Shown one piece after another: positions 8,921-17,928 of a stretch of DNA of 64,000 nucleotides. A program made the position numbers and the translations under genes. Position 1 is the stretch's first letter. Every line of letters begins with the position of its first letter. The notes beneath the pieces were generated by a model. That model made no database searches, had not been told where the DNA came from, and saw only the letters and a program-made list of their open reading frames with translations. The stretch is from JAFDXJ01 sp039811225 (GTDB lineage: Bacteria > Bacteroidota > Bacteroidia > Chitinophagales > Chitinophagaceae), in NCBI GenBank assembly GCA_039811225.1, contig JBDHYG010000005.1, forward strand, positions 60,118 to 124,117, given 5' to 3'.

Positions 8921-9718
8921 TTAAAAATCTTTTTGCAATAATACTTTATTCCGTTCCTTCAGGTTGCCATTTTCATATAGCTGGAAATTAAACCAGCCGG
9001 CATGAATGAAATTTGCTTTATCCAATAATAAACGGGTGTCTTTTACATGATTTATGGTAAATAATTTTTTCCCGTCTGCATCAAAGAAGACGATCTTAAA
9101 TGTTTTGTACCCGGCTTCCGGCAGATCCACTTCCACATATCCATTAAGATTGGTAAAAACATATTTGGAAGGTACCCAGGTGCTACCCGGATCAAATAAT
9201 TTCAATAAAACTTCATCCTGGTTAATGGTAAATAAACTATCACGCGTCTGTGTAATTATGGAATCCCGGAAATGTTTATAATCGGGATAGTTCAGTTTTG
9301 CCAGTACTGTATCCTCAAATAATACAGTGATGATTTGTTTTTCATCCTGCATATCCACGACAGGATCAGTGGCATAACCGGCCCCGGCAATCTTCACCGG
9401 GGTAAAATAATAGGTACTGTTTCCCAATACATAAAAGATGCGATAATACAGGGTACTGCTCCCGGTACGTGTATCTATAAAACCATTTTGCGGTAATTCA
9501 GGTGACGGAGTGGAAAAGACAGTAGTAAAAAATTTATTGTCGTACGAGCGTTGCACATTCAGTTGGATACAATTATTGCCATATGGATTTTGCCAACTAA
9601 TGCGGATATGGTTATTCCCCAGGTCCTCCACCGCATAATCCGGCAGGTAATGCTGTGCGTAGGAAAAATTACATAACAAACCAAGCAGGAAAATCAACAG
9701 GGGTATCCGGTAACACAT
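8921..9718 (-). CDS. exported protein with Fn3-like domain, unknown function
   Basis: From the ATG at 9718 the protein has 265 residues, with a signal peptide (YRIPLLIFLLGLLCNFSYA) followed by an Fn3-like beta-sandwich (about 30-115: HIRISWQNPYGNNCIQLNVQ ... STLYYRIFYV). The rest contains a segment like a carboxypeptidase-regulatory or surface-anchor fold (YVEVDLPEAGYKTFKIVFFDADGKKLF). No catalytic motif is visible. The upstream in-frame ATG at 9742 overlaps a CAAATATA (minus-strand TATATTTG, a -7-like element) at 9740-9747, which supports the downstream start. Function is unknown; a periplasmic or surface role is likely. Confidence 0.65.
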   Translation of the reverse strand: MCYRIPLLIFLLGLLCNFSYAQHYLPDYAVEDLGNNHIRISWQNPYGNNCIQLNVQRSYDNKFFTTVFSTPSPELPQNGFIDTRTGSSTLYYRIFYVLGNSTYYFTPVKIAGAGYATDPVVDMQDEKQIITVLFEDTVLAKLNYPDYKHFRDSIITQTRDSLFTINQDEVLLKLFDPGSTWVPSKYVFTNLNGYVEVDLPEAGYKTFKIVFFDADGKKLFTINHVKDTRLLLDKANFIHAGWFNFQLYENGNLKERNKVLLQKDF

Positions 9719-9762
9719 GAGAGGAAAATAAATTTTGCGCAAATATACTATCCCGGTTGTTA

Positions 9763-10671
9763 TTAAAATTGTAAGGTATGTGGCGGCAAAGAACGGTTGC
9801 CCTGCAAGCCCCCGCTATGAATAAACAACAGGCGGCTGTTCGTTGGAAAATAATTTTTTTCAACCAATTGTTCCAGGGCATAAAACGCTTTACCGGTATA
9901 AACAATATCCAATGGCAGGCCATATTTTTCCCATACCTTGTTCATATAAGCAAGCAGCGCCGGCGGATGTTTGGCATAGCCCCCGAAGTGAAAACTATGT
10001 TTCAAATTTATTTTTCGGTGTTGTAAAACCGGTGCCAATAGTTGCCGGATATTATTTTCCAGCGAGAAATTATTTTTCATCACGGATATTCCGATGACTT
10101 CCTGGGTTGGTGCAGCTGCATTTAATAAACCGGCCATCATGGTGCCCGTACCCACGGCACAAATGATATGCGTATAGTGCGCTGCATCCGGCACGCAGGC
10201 AAGCATGCCGGCAGCGCCTGCTGCTCCAGGCTGGCCATAGCCTCCTTCATCAATCCAGAAAATTGCAGGGAATTGTTGCCTGATTTTTTCTTTATCCCGG
10301 TAGGTACTTCGCGAAACAAAAACCATTTTCATGCCATACGAAACAGCATCCTGCAAGGCCGGACTTAAGGAAGCCGGCTCTTCTCCCCGAATAATCCCGG
10401 TGAATGGAATTTGCAAATGATGGCAGGCATTTGCCGTTGCTACCAGGTGATTGGAATAAGCGCCGCCAAACGTGCCGATATGGGTGGCTTGCTGCCGAAC
10501 AGCCTGCTCTAACCAGGGCACTAATTTAAAATATTTATTGCCACTGATCACCGGATGCATAACATCCAGCCGCAATACATCTATCGTAAGGCCATGCTGT
10601 TCCTTTTCTTTTTTTGTAAACAGGGATTGAATAAAAATTTTATCAATATCAACCGGCAAAACAGGTTTCAT
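9763..10671 (-). CDS. PLP-dependent ACC deaminase/D-cysteine desulfhydrase family protein
   Basis: This 302-residue protein belongs to the fold-type II PLP enzymes. SGNKYFKL contains the expected PLP-binding lysine (Lys46). GGAYSNHLVATA is the conserved asparagine-containing loop that binds the cofactor, and AVGTGTMMAGLL is the phosphate-binding glycine-rich loop. Family members deaminate 1-aminocyclopropane-1-carboxylate or desulfhydrate D-cysteine. In Bacteroidota the natural substrate is mostly untested, and the protein is slightly shorter than classical ACC deaminase. It lies upstream of the exported Fn3-like gene on the same strand with a 44-base gap. Confidence 0.87.
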   Translation of the reverse strand: MKPVLPVDIDKIFIQSLFTKKEKEQHGLTIDVLRLDVMHPVISGNKYFKLVPWLEQAVRQQATHIGTFGGAYSNHLVATANACHHLQIPFTGIIRGEEPASLSPALQDAVSYGMKMVFVSRSTYRDKEKIRQQFPAIFWIDEGGYGQPGAAGAAGMLACVPDAAHYTHIICAVGTGTMMAGLLNAAAPTQEVIGISVMKNNFSLENNIRQLLAPVLQHRKINLKHSFHFGGYAKHPPALLAYMNKVWEKYGLPLDIVYTGKAFYALEQLVEKNYFPTNSRLLFIHSGGLQGNRSLPPHTLQF

Positions 10672-10736
10672 GTTGCGAATTTAATTCGGATGATTTGAAT
10701 GAAATCTTTAGCTTCGCAGGAAACAGCAATGATTGT

Positions 10737-11642
10737 ATGCAGCAACCGACTTTGATAATTTTGGCAGCAGGGATGGCCAGCCGTTATGGCAGTATGAAAC
10801 AAACACAGGGATTCGGCCCTTCCGGGGAAACCATTATGGATTATTCAATTTATGATGCCATCCACGCAGGATTCAAAAAAGTAATTTTTATTATCCGGGA
10901 AGAATTTGCAGAAAAATTTAAAGCCATATTCGAATCGAAATTAAACGGTAAAATAGAAACCGGTTATGTGTACCAGGAATTACATTCTTTCACCGGGGAT
11001 TATGTGTACCGGCCGGATCGGGAAAAGCCCTGGGGCACAGCCCATGCGGTTTTATGCGCCCGCGATGCAGTAAGCGGGCCTTTCGCTGTTATTAATGCAG
11101 ATGATTTTTATGGCAGGGATGCCTTCGCAAAAGCCTATACTTTCCTCAGCCAACATTGTGATGCAAAGCACATGGCCGTTATTGGTTATCAGTTAGAGAA
11201 TACCCTGAGCGACCATGGCAGTGTCAGTCGCGGGATAATTAGTGTTAATGAAAAAAATCAATTGACCGGAATAGTGGAACGATTGAAAATTTTTCGGAAA
11301 GAAAATGAAATTGTTTTTGAAGAACAGGATGGAGAACACCCGCTTCCGGCATCGACCATTGTCAGTATGAACTTCTTTTGTTTTGATCCAGCCTATATTC
11401 AATTGTGTGCGGAAGAATTTGGTAAATTCCTGCAGGCACAGGGCCAGGAACTGAAATCAGAATTCCTGATTCCTAAAATGGCGGATACCTATATTCAATC
11501 CGGTCGTGGTGTGATAGAAGTGATTCCCACATCGGCGAAATGGTTTGGAGTTACTTATAAAGAAGATGCGCCTATTGTAAAACGTAGCCTTGATACATTG
11601 ATCGGGTCCGGTGCATATCCTACGAATTTATGGGCATCCTGA
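10737..11642 (+). CDS. sugar nucleotidyltransferase (NTP_transferase family)
   Basis: Starting from ATG 10737 (MQQPTLIILAAGMASRYG) this 301-residue protein has the nucleotide-binding LAAGxxxRxG motif at its N-terminus. INADDFYG, near residue 115, contains the metal-binding Asp of nucleotidyltransferases. Enzymes of this type transfer NMP to a sugar phosphate to make an activated sugar. The exact sugar is not clear; the overall pattern is that of the 'nucleotidyltransferase family protein' set in Bacteroidota. An upstream ATG at 10695 would add 14 residues that do not fit the fold and is not favoured. Confidence 0.83.
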   Translation: MQQPTLIILAAGMASRYGSMKQTQGFGPSGETIMDYSIYDAIHAGFKKVIFIIREEFAEKFKAIFESKLNGKIETGYVYQELHSFTGDYVYRPDREKPWGTAHAVLCARDAVSGPFAVINADDFYGRDAFAKAYTFLSQHCDAKHMAVIGYQLENTLSDHGSVSRGIISVNEKNQLTGIVERLKIFRKENEIVFEEQDGEHPLPASTIVSMNFFCFDPAYIQLCAEEFGKFLQAQGQELKSEFLIPKMADTYIQSGRGVIEVIPTSAKWFGVTYKEDAPIVKRSLDTLIGSGAYPTNLWAS

Positions 11643-11768
11643 AAATTTCTTACCAGGGATCATAACAAAAAAATTAAACGGATATAGGTCCTTACTTTGC
11701 ATTTTCCACATGGCCTTTCTATCATTTCTCCTTAATTTTTGTATGTTTGATACCAATAAAAAGTACAG

Positions 11769-12770
11769 ATGAATGCCGTAGGTATGCTTCGTAACGCCTG
11801 GAATGTTTTTTCGGAAATCCGTCAACAGAAAAAATTCAACCAGGCTTTCCTGGTACCTTACCTGGCCGAGCTGGAAGAAAAATATAATGGCCGCTTTTCT
11901 GAAGAGCAACGTCACAAAATCCTGCAATATTATGGACTCTTCATTACCGCTTTTCTATGCAGCAGTTATAAAAAATTACGGGGAGAAAAATTAACGGATG
12001 CCGAGCGGAAACGAGCTACGCTTTTTGGCATACTTACCCCGGTTGGTGATGACCTGTTTGATATAGATAAATTGGATGAAGCTGCTATTCGCCAGATCAC
12101 GTTTTCCCCGCAAACCTATACGGCCAGTACCTTCCTGTCTCATGTGGCCAAAGAAATACAAAGTTATTTATTGGATCATGTACCACACCGGGAAGCCTAT
12201 GTGGAGGCCTCTAAAAATGTACTGGAAATACAGGCGGAGACCATCAAACAAACGGACCGTGCCACCCCGGAAGAAGTCACCCGGCGCATTACGTTTACCA
12301 AGGGCGCTGTTTCTGTTATCATTTACCATCAATGCCTCGATGAAGCAGCCGATGCACAAATGCTGGATACTCTTTTTTATATTGGCAGCCTGTACCAGTT
12401 GGGAAATGATATTTTTGATTTGTATAAAGATGTCCGCGACAATATTTATACCCTTATCAATACCTGCGCGGATTTTAAAAAATTCAGGGAAGATTTTATG
12501 GCACGCGTTGCCCTGCAAAATAAAAAAATAATGGCCCTCCCATTTGCGGAAAAAGACAAGCAGGATTTTTGTGTAAAAATAAATACCATCAATGCACGCA
12601 GCATGGTAGCCCTGGATCAGTTTGTTCGCTACCAGGAAGAAAAGGGCGGCCCCATTGACTGGTGGCAGGAAGAGCGGAAACGCCTGATTACCGATATGGA
12701 AAAACCACGAAATTTTTTGAAATGGCTGCACTATTGTTATACCTTACCAAAATGGACAGCTAAAGATTAA
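11769..12770 (+). CDS. class I isoprenoid-synthase-like all-alpha protein
   Basis: This 333-residue, mainly helical protein has no signal peptide. Two acidic motifs sit where class I isoprenoid synthases bind Mg2+ and diphosphate: DDLFD at residues 94-98 (followed by D100) and NDIFDLYKDVRD at 213-224. A TFTKGAVSVIIY helix (about 176-187) lies before the second motif, as in prenyl transferases and squalene/phytoene-type enzymes. This suggests chemistry on a prenyl diphosphate in the cytoplasm, but overall similarity to characterised enzymes is low and the product is unknown. TATGTTTG at 11742-11749 is a likely -7 promoter element. The next gene begins four bases after this stop, so the two are probably one operon. 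Confidence 0.6.
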   Translation: MNAVGMLRNAWNVFSEIRQQKKFNQAFLVPYLAELEEKYNGRFSEEQRHKILQYYGLFITAFLCSSYKKLRGEKLTDAERKRATLFGILTPVGDDLFDIDKLDEAAIRQITFSPQTYTASTFLSHVAKEIQSYLLDHVPHREAYVEASKNVLEIQAETIKQTDRATPEEVTRRITFTKGAVSVIIYHQCLDEAADAQMLDTLFYIGSLYQLGNDIFDLYKDVRDNIYTLINTCADFKKFREDFMARVALQNKKIMALPFAEKDKQDFCVKINTINARSMVALDQFVRYQEEKGGPIDWWQEERKRLITDMEKPRNFLKWLHYCYTLPKWTAKD

Positions 12771-12774
12771 GTGT

Positions 12775-13956
12775 ATGAAAAGCTGGATCATCCTGATTGT
12801 CATTTTATGTAAGTCCGGATCACTTTGTGCCCAGGCAAGTGATTCCATCCTGATGCATGACCTAATCCGGGATATAGCGGCCATGCAGGTTACCACGGAT
12901 GGAGAATTTTACAAAGGCATGTTTCCTACCTTCCGGGAATGTGGCGGTGGCCCGCATAATTATCAACCGGATAACAATGTATTCTTTACCGCGATTGCTG
13001 CCTTCGCATTTAAAAATATGCTGCCCTCCCTGGATGGGGAAAACAAAGCAACTGTTTCCCAAATGTTGCAGCAAATTCAAACCGTGTATCCGTATTATAA
13101 GAATAAGAATAATGAACCCTTTTATAATTTCTGGCCCACCTTCTCCCCCATTATGCCGCATACTTATATTTTCAAATACCTGAAAAATGTGTTTGGCCAG
13201 GGTGAAGATGTGGATGACAGCGTAATGATCCTTATGACAGATGACAGTGATGACAGCACAGCAGCCCGCCTGAAAAAAAGAATGATTGAAACCAGTAACC
13301 TGTATAAACCATCAAGGAAAATCATTTCCACGTATAAGCGCTACCGGGATATCCCGGCATACAGTACCTACCTGGGTTTGCGTATGACACCCGATTTTGA
13401 TTTTGCCGTGCATTGCAATGTATTATACTTTGTGTACAGTAAAAATTTACCACGCACCCAACAAGATAGCGCCACTTTACAATTAATAACTTCCATGGTG
13501 AAAAACAGGGAGTATATGAAAGCGCCGGTTTTTCTTTCTCCCTATTATGTAAAATCATCCATCCTCATTTATCACCTCGCCCGGTTGATGGGGGCATTTA
13601 ATATCCCGCAACTAGAAGTATATAAAAAACAAATCGTTCAGGATATATACACCCTATTGCCGGAATGTACCAATGTGATGGATCAGGTCATCCTGCGCAC
13701 TTCCCTGTTACGGCTCGGCGAAACCGCGCCCCCACTGGCTATTCATGATATTCCCTCTTTTGAAAAAAGCAACCAGCAGTTTTATGTTTTCTTCCAGGCA
13801 AGGGCTGCCTTTTCATACCCGGTTGTGCTAAAACAAATTTTCCTGCACTGGAGTTATATTTATTATTATTTCTATTGCCCGGCCTACAATAAAGTTCTCT
13901 GGCTGGAATACCTCGTGGAGAAAAATAAACATGCGAATCCTCAAAAACAATTTTGA
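12775..13956 (+). CDS. exported helical protein with DxDD motif, cyclase-like, unknown function
   Basis: This 393-residue protein starts with a signal peptide (SWIILIVILCKSGSLCAQA). The rest is rich in aromatic residues and helices (NVFFTAIAAFAFKNML, PFYNFWPTF, HTYIFKYLKNVFG). DVDDS at residues 145-149 matches the DxDD catalytic motif of class II terpene cyclases and lies in a helical, toroid-like context. A class II cyclase outside the cytoplasm would be unexpected, so a hydrolase, lyase or binding protein with an alpha/alpha-barrel fold is an alternative. The four-base gap to the isoprenoid-synthase-like gene implies a shared process. I do not recognise a named family. Confidence 0.55.
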   Translation: MKSWIILIVILCKSGSLCAQASDSILMHDLIRDIAAMQVTTDGEFYKGMFPTFRECGGGPHNYQPDNNVFFTAIAAFAFKNMLPSLDGENKATVSQMLQQIQTVYPYYKNKNNEPFYNFWPTFSPIMPHTYIFKYLKNVFGQGEDVDDSVMILMTDDSDDSTAARLKKRMIETSNLYKPSRKIISTYKRYRDIPAYSTYLGLRMTPDFDFAVHCNVLYFVYSKNLPRTQQDSATLQLITSMVKNREYMKAPVFLSPYYVKSSILIYHLARLMGAFNIPQLEVYKKQIVQDIYTLLPECTNVMDQVILRTSLLRLGETAPPLAIHDIPSFEKSNQQFYVFFQARAAFSYPVVLKQIFLHWSYIYYYFYCPAYNKVLWLEYLVEKNKHANPQKQF

Positions 13957-13994
13957 TTCTCAAATAAAAAATGTTGCTTTTATTCGAACAATAA

Positions 13995-14018
13995 ACAGGC
14001 AATTTTATGATTGCCTGT
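13995..14018 (-). terminator. hairpin between convergent genes
   Basis: A perfect nine-base stem (ACAGGCAAT and ATTGCCTGT) encloses a six-base loop, 14 bases past the minus-strand stop of the ABC-F gene. On the minus strand it is followed by TTTATT. On the plus strand no T-run follows. It most likely ends the ABC-F transcript and may also block read-through from the operon to its left. Confidence 0.55.
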
Positions 14019-14031
14019 ATGGGGTACCCTA

Positions 14032-15924
14032 TTACATTTTTTCACTCAGCTCCAGCCAACGCATTTCTTTTTCTTCTAAAGAAATATTGAGACCTTCCAA
14101 TGCTGTCGTGAGCGCAATTAATTTTTCATAATTGTCCCCGGCACCGGCCATTTCTGCTTCAAGTAATTTCTTTTTGTTTTCCAGGTTTTGGATTTCCTTT
14201 TCCAGGCGGTTGAATTCTTTCCGTTCCTCAAAGCGTAAACCGGTTTTTTGGGGATCAGGTATTTGTTTGGTTGCTGCTTTTATATTATTTGTTTTCAACA
14301 ACGCTTCTTCTTTTTGCTGCTCTTCTGCCCAAATCCTGTATCGGGCATAGTTCCCCGGGAAATCACGAATGATCCCATCGCCTTCAAAAACAAAAAGATG
14401 ATCAACGAGGCGGTCCATAAAATATCGGTCGTGTGAAACAATGATCAGGCAACCCTGGAATTCCAATAAAAAATTTTCAAGCACACGCAGGGTCGGCAGG
14501 TCCAAATCATTGGTAGGCTCATCCAGGATGAGAAAATTCGGATTATGAAAAAGAATCGTCAGTAATTGCAGCCGTTTTTTTTCACCTCCACTGAGCGAGT
14601 CGAGATAAGTATATTGTTTTTCAGGCGGGAATAAAAAGAGTTCGAGAAATTGGGCGGCACTCAGGCTGCCCCCTTTTGCCAGGGGAAAACTTTCTGCAAT
14701 GGATTTGACATATTCAATGACGCGCATGTTTTCTTTGAATGCCAGTCCCTGTTGGGAAAAATAGCCGAACACAATAGTCTCCCCGATATTGATTTTACCG
14801 CTGTCTGCTTGTTGTTTTTGTTGCAGGATATCGAGGAAGGTGGATTTGCCTGCTCCATTTTTCCCGATGATGCCCAGCTTCTCCCCTCGCTTGAATGTAT
14901 AATCAAAGCCCTTCAGGATTACCGTTTCACCAAAACGTTTATACACTTTTTTCAGCTCAATAATTTTTCCGCCAAGGCGGTTCATCTTTGCATCCAATTG
15001 CAATTGGGCATCGCCGGTTTTTTGGTTTGCTACAGCTTCGATCTTATAAAAATTTTCTTCGCGGCTCCGGCTTTTTGTAGTACGGGCACGGGGTTGGCGC
15101 CGCATCCAGTCCAGTTCTTTGCGATAGGTATTTTTTGCCTTGGCTATTCCGGCTTCTTCATTTTCGAGTCGTGCTGCTTTTAATTGCAGGTAATTTTCAT
15201 AATCCCCTTCGTAAGTAAAAATTTTTTCCCTGTCCAGTTCCCAAATTTCCGTACATACATTATCCAGGAAATAACGATCATGCGTAATGAGCAACAACGT
15301 GATCTTTTCTTTGGCCAGGAAATTTTCCAACCACTCAATCATTTCCACATCGAGGTGATTGGTCGGTTCATCCATAAGCAATAATGGATGGCCGGGTTCA
15401 AAGCCAATTGCAATCAATGTCCTGGCCAATGCTACCCGCTTACGCTGGCCCCCACTCAATGCCTGCAGGGGTTCATCTACTTTTTCCACTTTCAGCTTAG
15501 CCAGGATTTGCTGCACTTTGGATTCAAAATCCCAGGCATGCAAGGCATCCATTTGCAGGATGGTATCGGTCATAGCCTGGCCATCATTTTTTTCCCGGGC
15601 CGATTCATACGCCATAATCACCCGGATGACCGGATGAATGAGTTGCGTGCCGGATGTGGTAAAAATATTTTCCAACACCGTTTTATTTTCTTCAAATACC
15701 GGTTCCTGGGGAAGATAAATGACCTGCACTTCTTTATGGATGCGGCAACTGCCACTATCCGGGGTTTCCGTGTTATTTAAAATTTTAAGCAATGTGCTTT
15801 TACCCATTCCATTGCGGGCAATGAGCGCAATTTTATCCCCTTCATTGATGTGAAAAGTAATGTTGGTGAAAAGTGGGGTGATACCATAACTTTTGGAAAG
15901 CCCTTCTGCCGAAACATAATGCAT
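14032..15924 (-). CDS. ABC-F family ATPase (Uup-like)
   Basis: This 630-residue protein has two ABC domains and no membrane segment, the mark of ABC-F proteins that act on ribosomes. Both domains are complete. Domain 1 has RNGMGKSTLL, LSGGQRKRVALAR and LLLMDEPTNHLD. Domain 2 has GKNGAGKSTFL, LSGGEKKRLQLL and LILDEPTNDLD. The linker between them is charged and helical. A C-terminal coiled coil (about 565-625, rich in Glu and Lys) is typical of Uup rather than EttA. Uup-type proteins bind branched DNA or ribosomes in other bacteria. CAAAGATA at 15929-15936 reads TATCTTTG on the minus strand, only four bases from the start codon, which suggests a leaderless transcript. Confidence 0.9.
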   Translation of the reverse strand: MHYVSAEGLSKSYGITPLFTNITFHINEGDKIALIARNGMGKSTLLKILNNTETPDSGSCRIHKEVQVIYLPQEPVFEENKTVLENIFTTSGTQLIHPVIRVIMAYESAREKNDGQAMTDTILQMDALHAWDFESKVQQILAKLKVEKVDEPLQALSGGQRKRVALARTLIAIGFEPGHPLLLMDEPTNHLDVEMIEWLENFLAKEKITLLLITHDRYFLDNVCTEIWELDREKIFTYEGDYENYLQLKAARLENEEAGIAKAKNTYRKELDWMRRQPRARTTKSRSREENFYKIEAVANQKTGDAQLQLDAKMNRLGGKIIELKKVYKRFGETVILKGFDYTFKRGEKLGIIGKNGAGKSTFLDILQQKQQADSGKINIGETIVFGYFSQQGLAFKENMRVIEYVKSIAESFPLAKGGSLSAAQFLELFLFPPEKQYTYLDSLSGGEKKRLQLLTILFHNPNFLILDEPTNDLDLPTLRVLENFLLEFQGCLIIVSHDRYFMDRLVDHLFVFEGDGIIRDFPGNYARYRIWAEEQQKEEALLKTNNIKAATKQIPDPQKTGLRFEERKEFNRLEKEIQNLENKKKLLEAEMAGAGDNYEKLIALTTALEGLNISLEEKEMRWLELSEKM

Positions 15925-16038
15925 GCAGCAAAGATACGCAGCATAATTACCGGCCTGGAATTACCTGCGAAAAAAAAATGCCCGTTGGCATTTGGATGGA
16001 TTCCGGAAGCAATGTAATATTGCAGCCTGTTTGACTTT

Positions 16039-16122
16039 GCCCGGATGGCGGAATTGGTAGACGCGTCAGACTCAAAATCTGGTATCAGCAATGATGTGCA
16101 GGTTCGATTCCTGTTCCGGGCA
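16039..16122 (+). tRNA. tRNA-Leu (CAA)
   Basis: The acceptor stem GCCCGGA pairs with TCCGGGC, with A as discriminator base. The D-arm, a long variable arm and GGTTCGATTCC in the T-arm are present. The anticodon stem TCAGA/TCTGG holds the loop CTCAAAA with anticodon CAA, which reads UUG. The 3' CCA is not encoded. The 84-base length fits a class II tRNA. It lies between two minus-strand ABC-F genes. Confidence 0.95.
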
Positions 16123-16123
16123 C

Positions 16124-16157
16124 AAAAAATCCCTGTATGCTGCAGGGATTTTTTTAT
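16124..16157 (+). terminator. intrinsic terminator after tRNA-Leu (bidirectional)
   Basis: AAAAAATCCCTG and CAGGGATTTTTTT form a strong stem with a seven-base loop directly after the tRNA, with a T-run on both strands. It should end the tRNA transcript, and on the minus strand also the ABC-F gene at 16177-17808. Confidence 0.85.
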
Positions 16158-16176
16158 ATAAAAATGATCTGCTCTA

Positions 16177-17808
16177 TTAAACGGCTGCATACATTACATC
16201 CCGTAAATCATGTACCCGGCTATCTTCAAGGTATTCATCAAAATTCATAAGCCGGTCTATGATACCTGCCGGTGTCAGTTCGATGACCCGGTTAGTTACT
16301 GTTTGCATAAATGTATGGTCATGCGAGGTAAGTAATATGACACCGGGAAAACTGATACAACCATCATTAAAACTTTGGATACTTTCCAGGTCGAGGTGAT
16401 TCGTTGGCTGGTCCAGCATAATGAGGTTGGGATTTTGCAACATCATCCGGCTGATCATGCAACGAACTTTTTCGCCACCACTCAATACATTTGTTTTCTT
16501 CATAATTTCATCCCCGCTGAAAAGCATCTTTCCCAGGAAGCCCCGCAGGAAAGGTTCATCAGCATCTACAACAGTAGGTGGCACATATTGTCGCAACCAT
16601 TCCAATAATGTAAGCCCCTTGGTGAAAAAGCTATTATGTTCCACCGGTAAATAGGCCGTGGTAATGGTCGTGCCCCATTCGAATTTACCCGCACTGGGTT
16701 GCAAATGGCCATTGATAATTTCAAAGAAACGTGTAACCGCCAACGGGTCTTTACTAATGATCGCAATTTTATCGTCTTTATTTACCGTAAAACTTACCTT
16801 ATCAAATAGCAGGCGGCCATCGGTTTTACTTTGCAGATTTTCCACATTGAGAATTTGATTGCCCACTTCCCGCAATGGTTGAAAAATAATGCCGGGATAC
16901 TTCCGGTTGCTGGGTTCTATTTCTTCTATATTTAATTTCTCCAGGGCTTTTTTCCGGGAGGTAGCTTGTTTACTCTTTGATGCATTGGCGCTAAAGCGAG
17001 CGATGAAGTCGAGTAAAGCCTGGCGCTTTTCTTCTGTTTTCTTATTCTTATCGGCAATCTGGCGCGACATCAATTGAGAGGATTCATACCAGAATGTATA
17101 GTTGCCGGTATAAATTTTTATTTTATGCCGGTCCACATCCGCCACATGCGTGCAAACCGCATCGAGGAAGTGCCGGTCATGGCTCACCACCAACACGATA
17201 TTTTCATACCCACCTAAAAAATTTTCCAGCCAGCCAATGGTTTCAATATCCAATCCATTGGTAGGTTCATCTAACAATAAAATATCCGGATTGCCAAATA
17301 ATGCCTGTGCCAATAAAACCCGCAATTTTAAATTGGATGGAATATCTTTCATCAGGCTCTGGTGATATTTTTCTTCTACCCCCAGGTCATTCAACAGGCT
17401 GCCGGCATTGCTTTCTGCTTCATAGCCGCCCATTTCACCGAATTCACTTTCCAATTCACCCGCCCGGATACCATCCTCTTCGGAAAAATCTTCTTTCGCA
17501 TACACCAACTCACGTTCCTGCATCACTTTCCACATTTTAGCATGGCCCATCAGTACGGTATTCAATACCAGCACATCATCAAAGGCAAATTGGTTTTGGT
17601 TTAATACCGCCATCCGCTCGCCGGGTGTGATTTCCACGGTTCCTTTATTGGGTTCTATTTCTCCGCTCAGTATTTTTAAGAAGGTGGATTTCCCCGCGCC
17701 ATTCGCACCGATTACGCCATAACAATTGCCATGGGTAAATGTCAGGTTCACTTCATCAAACAAAACCCTTTTGCCATAAGCCAGTGTAATATTATTTGCA
17801 CGTAACAT
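16177..17808 (-). CDS. ABC-F family ATPase with one degenerate ATP site (YbiT/YkpA-like)
   Basis: The 543-residue protein starts at ATG 17808 (MLRANNITLAYG); longer in-frame starts would run into the neighbouring gene. Domain 1 has an intact Walker A (GANGAGKST, 34-42) and Walker B (LLLDEP), but its signature is IPSNLK (156-161) instead of LSGGQ. Domain 2 has an intact signature (LSGGEK, 442-447), but its Walker A is SKDPLAVTR (about 352-360) and its Walker B Glu is Gln (DQPTNHLD, Q467). In ABC dimers Walker A of one domain works with the signature of the other. The changes therefore remove one ATP site and leave the other whole. The role is likely at the ribosome. The size fits the YbiT/YkpA branch. 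Confidence 0.85.
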   Translation of the reverse strand: MLRANNITLAYGKRVLFDEVNLTFTHGNCYGVIGANGAGKSTFLKILSGEIEPNKGTVEITPGERMAVLNQNQFAFDDVLVLNTVLMGHAKMWKVMQERELVYAKEDFSEEDGIRAGELESEFGEMGGYEAESNAGSLLNDLGVEEKYHQSLMKDIPSNLKLRVLLAQALFGNPDILLLDEPTNGLDIETIGWLENFLGGYENIVLVVSHDRHFLDAVCTHVADVDRHKIKIYTGNYTFWYESSQLMSRQIADKNKKTEEKRQALLDFIARFSANASKSKQATSRKKALEKLNIEEIEPSNRKYPGIIFQPLREVGNQILNVENLQSKTDGRLLFDKVSFTVNKDDKIAIISKDPLAVTRFFEIINGHLQPSAGKFEWGTTITTAYLPVEHNSFFTKGLTLLEWLRQYVPPTVVDADEPFLRGFLGKMLFSGDEIMKKTNVLSGGEKVRCMISRMMLQNPNLIMLDQPTNHLDLESIQSFNDGCISFPGVILLTSHDHTFMQTVTNRVIELTPAGIIDRLMNFDEYLEDSRVHDLRDVMYAAV

Positions 17809-17831
17809 ACCGTCTTCCTTTTTTGAGGGCG

Positions 17832-17862
17832 CAAAGGTACACAATAACAATGGAAATGGAAA
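17832..17862 (-). promoter_or_regulatory. promoter of the YbiT-like ABC-F gene
   Basis: On the minus strand TTTC, 19 bases and TACCTTTG match the Bacteroidota promoter closely (consensus TTTG, 19 bases, TAnnTTTG). The -7 element ends 23 bases before the start codon at 17808. Confidence 0.55.
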
Positions 17863-17928
17863 GCAGGCACAGGAATTGAAGAAAGGAATCTGTATTTTTA
17901 TAACAAAAATTTTTTTAAAAATCATACT

